From contig JAOAEE010000027.1 of assembly GCA_026416955.1 (NCBI GenBank), forward strand, positions 89,717 to 153,716: 64,000 bases of DNA, written 5' to 3'. The DNA is from Ignavibacteria bacterium (GTDB lineage: Bacteria > Bacteroidota > Ignavibacteria > Kapaibacteriales > UBA2268). Under the pieces are notes generated by a model. It made no database searches. It saw nothing but the letters and a program-made list of their open reading frames with translations, and was not told the DNA's origin. A program made the position numbers and the translations under genes. Below, one piece after another: positions 58,795 through 64,000 of the stretch (positions within the stretch are counted from its first letter, which is position 1; every line of letters starts with the position of its first letter).

Positions 58795-60291
58795 GTGGAA
58801 ATACTTGATTTTTTCTACAGGGGTTTTTTCCGTGAAATTCTTGACTTACTGCCAGTTCCGATAAGTATAAGAAACATCAAAACATTTGAATATATTTATT
58901 GCAACGAAGCGTTTGAAAAACTTGCTGGCAAACCAAAAAGTCAGATTTTAGGCAAACGAACATCAGAAATTTTCGACAAAGAAATTTCAAAAAAAATAAA
59001 CTTAACCGATAAAAAGGTTATTGAAACGAAGTCCTTAGTAAAAGAAATAATCAAGTTCAATATCAACACAAATCAAGTTGAAATAATCGAACTTCAAAAA
59101 ATACTCCACTATAACTCAGAATACAAAGAATTCGATGGGATTGTTGATATTTTCCAAAAAGTAACAAGAGAACTAACTGCTGATGAAATCTTAAGAGAAA
59201 CTGAATTACTTTACCTAAAAATATTTGAATACTTACCAATTGGAATTCTTTTGCTAAGCGATAACAATTACACCATTTTTGAAGTAAATAGGCAATTCCT
59301 TTCAATATTAAATTTGGAATTAGAAGATGTTTTGTATAAATCATTTTTCGAACTAGAATTTGTTAAAAATAATGAAACTTTTAAAAAATTCATCTCTGAA
59401 GCAAAAGATTTAGACATTACACAACAAATCGAAACCAGAATTCTTTTACCCGATGGTAGAAACGTCGATTTGGTCTTTAACATTATATACATTAAGTTTC
59501 AAAGCCAAGAATCTTGGATTCTCATTACTGTGTCCGAGATTACAACCCTTCAAGAAACTAATCGAGAAATCCTTTCATATATATTAAAAGAACAAGAGTT
59601 AAACACACTAAAAAATCGATTTATTTCATTAATCTCCCACGAAATTCGTACTCCTCTTTCTGGAATTTTGCTGTCTGTTGATTTATTACAAAGATTCTAT
59701 AATAAATTACCAGATGCAGAAAAAGAAAAACAGTTTAACAGAATAAGAGAATATATTCAAAATATAACAAAATTGATTGAAAATGCTATACAACTGGAAA
59801 AACTTACTCATAGTAATTATGAAATTATTCCAAAAAAATTCTGTTTGAGAACCTTTATCGAAGAAATTGCACAAAAATACCAAACCATATACAACCAAAA
59901 AAATCCAATTATTATTCGAATGCCATATAACATTGATGTAGAGGTTGATGAAATACTTTTTAGTTTAATTCTAAACAACTTGGTAAGCAACGCAGTTAAA
60001 TATAGTCCTCCAGAGGAACCAGTCTACATTTATGTTACATTAAATGGAAATGATTTTACAATAAAAATACACAACTTTGGGGAGCCAATCCCCGAGGAAG
60101 ACATTCCTAATTTATTTACACCATTCTTTAGAGCAAAAAATTCGGCGTCGACAAAAGGATATGGTCTAGGCTTAAGCATTGTTAAACGAGCAGTTAACTT
60201 GTCCAAAGGTAATATCTATGTTCAAAGTAGCAGGGAAAATGGAACTATGTTTATTGTAACCTTGCCAGTGAGAATTTCTTCTAAAAGTTAA
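58795..60291 (+). CDS. PAS-domain sensor histidine kinase (soluble, orphan)
   Basis: PAS 'PVPISIRNIKTFEYIYCNEAFEKLAGKPKSQILGKRTSEIF'; H-box 'RFISLISHEIRTPLSGILLSVDLL'; 'NNLVSNAVKYSPPEEP'; 'KGYGLGLSIVKRAV'; GTG start. Confidence 0.93.
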   Translation: MEILDFFYRGFFREILDLLPVPISIRNIKTFEYIYCNEAFEKLAGKPKSQILGKRTSEIFDKEISKKINLTDKKVIETKSLVKEIIKFNINTNQVEIIELQKILHYNSEYKEFDGIVDIFQKVTRELTADEILRETELLYLKIFEYLPIGILLLSDNNYTIFEVNRQFLSILNLELEDVLYKSFFELEFVKNNETFKKFISEAKDLDITQQIETRILLPDGRNVDLVFNIIYIKFQSQESWILITVSEITTLQETNREILSYILKEQELNTLKNRFISLISHEIRTPLSGILLSVDLLQRFYNKLPDAEKEKQFNRIREYIQNITKLIENAIQLEKLTHSNYEIIPKKFCLRTFIEEIAQKYQTIYNQKNPIIIRMPYNIDVEVDEILFSLILNNLVSNAVKYSPPEEPVYIYVTLNGNDFTIKIHNFGEPIPEEDIPNLFTPFFRAKNSASTKGYGLGLSIVKRAVNLSKGNIYVQSSRENGTMFIVTLPVRISSKS

Positions 60292-63200
60292 TCACGCTTT
60301 CTATTATTTCTATTTGTTCCCTATTATGCTTAGAAAAGGAACCAGTTGCTGGGGAAGCACTTTTAGCTCTTCCTATATAATGTAAAACTTTATCTTTCGG
60401 AAGTATTTCAAAAGAATTTTCGAATATATAGGACCAGGCACCCATATTCTGTGGTTCCTCTTGGAACCAAACAAATTTTACAGCATTTTTGTATTTAGCT
60501 ACTATTTTCAACAAAAGTTCCTTGTTCAAAGGATAAAGTTGCTCAATTCTTACAATAGCAAAGTTTTCCTTAGAGATATTTTTTTGTTGAATAAATGAAA
60601 TTAAATCCCAATAAACCTTACCAGTAACAAAAATAACTTTTTCAACCGTATTAGGAGAATTTAAATTGTCCTCAATAATTTCTTGGAAATATCCATCAGT
60701 TAACTCTCTTATGGATGAAACTGCAAGAGGATGGCGAAGCATACTTTTGGGCGTCATAAGTATCAATGGTTTTCTAAGGTGCATTTGTCTTCGTAGAATA
60801 TGGAAATAATTTGCTGGCGTGGTTAGATTTGCAACTATCATATTGTTTTCGGCGCAAAGTTGCAAGAACCTTTCCAAACGTGCACTAGAATGTTCGGGAC
60901 CCTGTCCATCGTAACTATGTGGAAGCAAAACAATTAGATTCGATGTTTTTCCCCACTTTTTTTCACCCGCTGAGATAAATTGGTCGAAAATTGGTTGTGC
61001 TACATTTGCGAAATCTCCAAATTGGGCTTCCCAGAACACAAGACTATTTTTTGCATACAAACTGTATCCATATTCAAAACCAAGGATAGCAGTTTCCGAG
61101 AGTGGACTGTCGAAAATTCTTAATTTTCCTTGTTTCTCCTCGATATGGTTCAACGGAATATATTCCTCCTCGGTCTCGAAATCAACTAACACTGAGTGTC
61201 GTTGGCTAAATGTTCCTCGGCGGGAATCTTGCCCAGAGAACCTAATATCGTAGCCATCAAGAAGAATTGTTCCAAAAGCAAGAGATTCTGCAAATGCCCA
61301 ATCAATTTCAGAATCGATATTTTCAAGAAGTTTTTTTCGCTTATTTAATAAATTAACTAATTTCGGATTTAAATGGAAACCATTTGGAATTGAAGTCAAG
61401 GCTTTACCAACCCTTTGAATTGTCTCGAAAGGAACTGAAGTATCAATTTTTTGAAAAGGATTGAACTCAAAGAGCAACTCTTCGGTTGGTTTGAACTCTT
61501 TGTTGCTTTTCATCCGAATAAAGGAATTTTGTAATTTTTCTTGATATTCGCGTTCGAACTGTGTAGCTGTTTCCTCGCGAATGATTCCTTGGCGTACCAA
61601 TCTTTCTTTGTATACCTCGCTTATTGGTGGAAGGGATCGAATCTTCTTATAAAGCAACGGTTGGGTATAGGTCGGTTCGTCTGCCTCGTTGTGACCATAC
61701 TTCCGATAACACAACAAGTCGATAATAACATCAGTATTAAAAGTTTGTCTATATTCAAAGGCAAATATTGCAGCCTTTGCTACTGCTTCTGGGTCGTTTC
61801 CATTGACGTGCAGAATTGGCACTTGAAGTCCTTTTGCAATATCAGTTGCATAATAGGAGGAACGCGCCTCAGTTGCTGGTGTTGTAAATCCTAATTGGTT
61901 ATTAATTACAATATGAATAGTTCCGCCAGTTCTGTACCCGTGAAGTTGCGATAAATTAAGTGTTTCGGCAACTACACCTTGACCAGCAAAAGCTGAATCC
62001 CCGTGGATTAAAATTGGTAGGACTTTTTTATGCGATTTATCACCAAAATTGTTAATTAATGCTCTTGCTATTCCTTCGACCACTGGGTCCACAAATTCCA
62101 AATGGCTGGGATTTGGAGAAAGAATTATTGGAATTTCCTTCCCATCGGGCGAAATATATTTACCTTCGGCTCCTAAGTGGTATTTCACATCTCCACTACC
62201 CCAGAAAGAATCTGGGTCGACATCTCCTTCGAATTCTATTAAAATTTCTTCAATTGGTTTACCAATTTGATTTGCTATGAGATTCAACCGACCTCTATGT
62301 GCCATCCCAACTACAATACCCAACAAACTTTCCTTTGCAGCAAGTTGAAACAATTTGTCAATCAATACAATAGTCGATTCACCACCTTCGAGCGAAAACC
62401 TTTTATGACCAACATACTTTGTATGAAGAAAATTTTCAAATTCTTCTGCTTCAATTAGTTTCTTCAAGAAATATACTTTTTCTTCATTTGTAAAATCTTT
62501 GAAACCAATGAGTTCCAATCGTTTTTTCACCCAGTCCTTCTTCTCTGGGTCTTGGATATGCATAAATTCGTAGCCAATACTTCCGCAGTATGTGTCGCGC
62601 AACCGTTCGATAATTTCCCTAAGGGGTAGATTATTCTTTTCCCACAAATCCTCTGCGTGGAAAATTCTATCCAAGTCCCATATTGTAAATCCATAATATG
62701 CTGGATTAAGTTCTGGATAGTAATAAGTAGCATAACCAAGAGGATTTGTCGAGGCTAGCAAATGCCCTCGAACCCGATATGCATTAATCATCAACTCTAC
62801 GTGGGCACTCTTTTCAATAATTTCTTCTTCATCAACTCTCCCAAATTTATTTACTGGTGTAGTGTCGACTTCCCAGCGAACTGGTTCGAATGGAATGTGC
62901 AAAGTTGCAAAAATGGAGTCGTAGAATTGCTCTGCTCCAAGCAACAGTTCTTGTATATAAGAGAGGAATTCTGCCGATTCTGCACCTTGAATAATTCTAT
63001 GGTCGTATGTATTGGTTATCGTTACCACCTTCGAAATCGCAAAAGTAGTCAGCACTTCTGGCTTAACTGCTTTAAACTCAGTAGGATAATCAATAGAACC
63101 AATTGCAATAATCAATGATTGCCCTCTCATTAAACGAGGATTCGACATTGTTGTACCAATCATCCCGGGATTTGTTATCGAAATAGTTGTATTTTGCAAT

Positions 63201-63865
63201 TCTTCGACAGAAACTTTGCCAGTGCGAGTTCGAGCAATTAAATCGTCGTATCTTTTTACAAATTCGTCGAACCTCAGTTTTTCTACCCCCTTTATATTTG
63301 GTACCATTAACATTCGCGAGCCATCCTTTCGCACCAAATCTACTGCGAAACCAAGATTGATTGACCTACGGCGTAAACGATAGGATTTACCATCTTGTCG
63401 GACAAAAGCATCGTTCAAATGAGGAAACTTACTCAATGCCCTAATTATTGCCCAAGTAATAATATGAGTGAATGTAATCTTGTTTAAATTGAACTTTTCT
63501 AAATATTTATTGATTATCCTTCTATTCTCATCAAGTACCTTTACTGGAATAGTCCTAACACTTGTTGCGGTTGGAACAGAGAGACTCATTTCCATATTTT
63601 CGGCAATTTTCTCCTGGACCGAACTTATTAAAACTAAATCATCCTCCACGGTAGTCTTTATTTCATTTAGAGATACGGTTGGGAATTCTCGATACCCATT
63701 CATTTGTTCAATATATTCCTCGACTTTCCGCTCCAATTTAGGGTGTACACCTTCGTACTTCTTCCTAAAATAATCTTGCCATTCTTTTGAAACACTATTT
63801 GGATTTTGCAAATATTTTATATACAAATCTGCCTCGTACGCTGAATTTAAATCGACCATATGCAT
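60281..63865 (-). CDS. 2-oxoglutarate dehydrogenase E1 with N-terminal E2 succinyltransferase-like domain (Kgd/OdhA-like fusion)
   Basis: N-terminal E1 tail 'LNSAYEADLYIKYLQNPNSVSKEWQDYFRKKYEG'; E2 catalytic segment '...TISITNPGMIGTTMSNPRLMRGQSLIIAIG...ITNTYDHRIIQGAESAEFLSYIQELL'; then full E1 'GMAHRGRLNLIANQIGKPIEEI...HGDSAFAGQGVVAETLNLSQLHGYRTGGTIHIVINNQLGFTT...YRKYGHNEADEPTYTQPLLY'. Confidence 0.95.
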   Translation of the reverse strand: MHMVDLNSAYEADLYIKYLQNPNSVSKEWQDYFRKKYEGVHPKLERKVEEYIEQMNGYREFPTVSLNEIKTTVEDDLVLISSVQEKIAENMEMSLSVPTATSVRTIPVKVLDENRRIINKYLEKFNLNKITFTHIITWAIIRALSKFPHLNDAFVRQDGKSYRLRRRSINLGFAVDLVRKDGSRMLMVPNIKGVEKLRFDEFVKRYDDLIARTRTGKVSVEELQNTTISITNPGMIGTTMSNPRLMRGQSLIIAIGSIDYPTEFKAVKPEVLTTFAISKVVTITNTYDHRIIQGAESAEFLSYIQELLLGAEQFYDSIFATLHIPFEPVRWEVDTTPVNKFGRVDEEEIIEKSAHVELMINAYRVRGHLLASTNPLGYATYYYPELNPAYYGFTIWDLDRIFHAEDLWEKNNLPLREIIERLRDTYCGSIGYEFMHIQDPEKKDWVKKRLELIGFKDFTNEEKVYFLKKLIEAEEFENFLHTKYVGHKRFSLEGGESTIVLIDKLFQLAAKESLLGIVVGMAHRGRLNLIANQIGKPIEEILIEFEGDVDPDSFWGSGDVKYHLGAEGKYISPDGKEIPIILSPNPSHLEFVDPVVEGIARALINNFGDKSHKKVLPILIHGDSAFAGQGVVAETLNLSQLHGYRTGGTIHIVINNQLGFTTPATEARSSYYATDIAKGLQVPILHVNGNDPEAVAKAAIFAFEYRQTFNTDVIIDLLCYRKYGHNEADEPTYTQPLLYKKIRSLPPISEVYKERLVRQGIIREETATQFEREYQEKLQNSFIRMKSNKEFKPTEELLFEFNPFQKIDTSVPFETIQRVGKALTSIPNGFHLNPKLVNLLNKRKKLLENIDSEIDWAFAESLAFGTILLDGYDIRFSGQDSRRGTFSQRHSVLVDFETEEEYIPLNHIEEKQGKLRIFDSPLSETAILGFEYGYSLYAKNSLVFWEAQFGDFANVAQPIFDQFISAGEKKWGKTSNLIVLLPHSYDGQGPEHSSARLERFLQLCAENNMIVANLTTPANYFHILRRQMHLRKPLILMTPKSMLRHPLAVSSIRELTDGYFQEIIEDNLNSPNTVEKVIFVTGKVYWDLISFIQQKNISKENFAIVRIEQLYPLNKELLLKIVAKYKNAVKFVWFQEEPQNMGAWSYIFENSFEILPKDKVLHYIGRAKSASPATGSFSKHNREQIEIIESVINF

Positions 63866-64000
63866 ATCATCATTTGTTATGTAAATTCATTGACGATATA
63901 CTCTTTCAAAATTGTAAAAAAGGAAACTCCTATAAGCAAAGAATGAACAAAAAAATTTCATTTTGATTGAATTTTAATTTAATAAAGTAATTTTTCAGTC

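Noticed and set aside
62049-62458. Three short + strand ORFs inside the 2-oxoglutarate dehydrogenase gene
   Set aside because: Antisense to a strongly supported 1194-aa CDS; no independent evidence.
1-64000. CRISPR arrays, rRNA/tRNA genes, insertion sequences, prophage, R-M or other defence genes
   Set aside because: Looked for direct-repeat arrays, cloverleaf/CCA-like spans in the main gaps, and transposase, integrase or nuclease motifs; found none convincing. The R-M pressure inferred from k-mer avoidance would have to be encoded elsewhere.

Overview
This 64 kb AT-rich window is almost entirely ordinary chromosome: densely packed housekeeping genes plus a split flagellar gene set. It probably comes from a Bacteroidota/Chlorobi-Ignavibacteria-Kapabacteria-type bacterium. 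That placement is inferred from a C-terminal T9SS-type sorting domain, the flagellar genes and the overall gene repertoire. Recognisable genes include topA, tsaB, mfd, hflX, an acyl-CoA dehydrogenase, fliL-fliM-fliN-fliO, motB, rng, dxr, rseP, surE, a PhoR/PhoB-like pair, def, two parvulin PPIases, cdsA, an acyl-CoA carboxylase (beta subunit and biotin carrier), a cysteine desulfurase, pheS-rplT-rpmI, a ZIP transporter, a SpoIIE-type phosphatase, an alkyltransferase-like protein, kdsD, motA-flgL-flgK-(small ORF)-flgN-flgJ-flgI-flgH-flgA-flgG-flgF, anmK, ruvB, a CDF transporter, a PAS histidine kinase and an E2-E1 fused 2-oxoglutarate dehydrogenase. I saw no CRISPR array, rRNA, tRNA, transposon, prophage or defence locus. 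The most striking signal is compositional. By eye, CATG appears absent and GATC occurs only about 6 times, against roughly 200 expected for each, while the isomeric palindrome TCGA is enriched. This suggests strong genome-wide counter-selection, for example by restriction-modification systems encoded elsewhere. Secondary points of interest are a four-helix-bundle-like small protein inside the flagellar operon, separated motA and motB, a FlgJ with a lytic-transglycosylase domain, a C8 tract in a surA-like gene, an ATL protein lacking the active-site Cys, and the actinobacterial-style E2-E1 fusion. All counts and family calls were made by reading and need computational confirmation.
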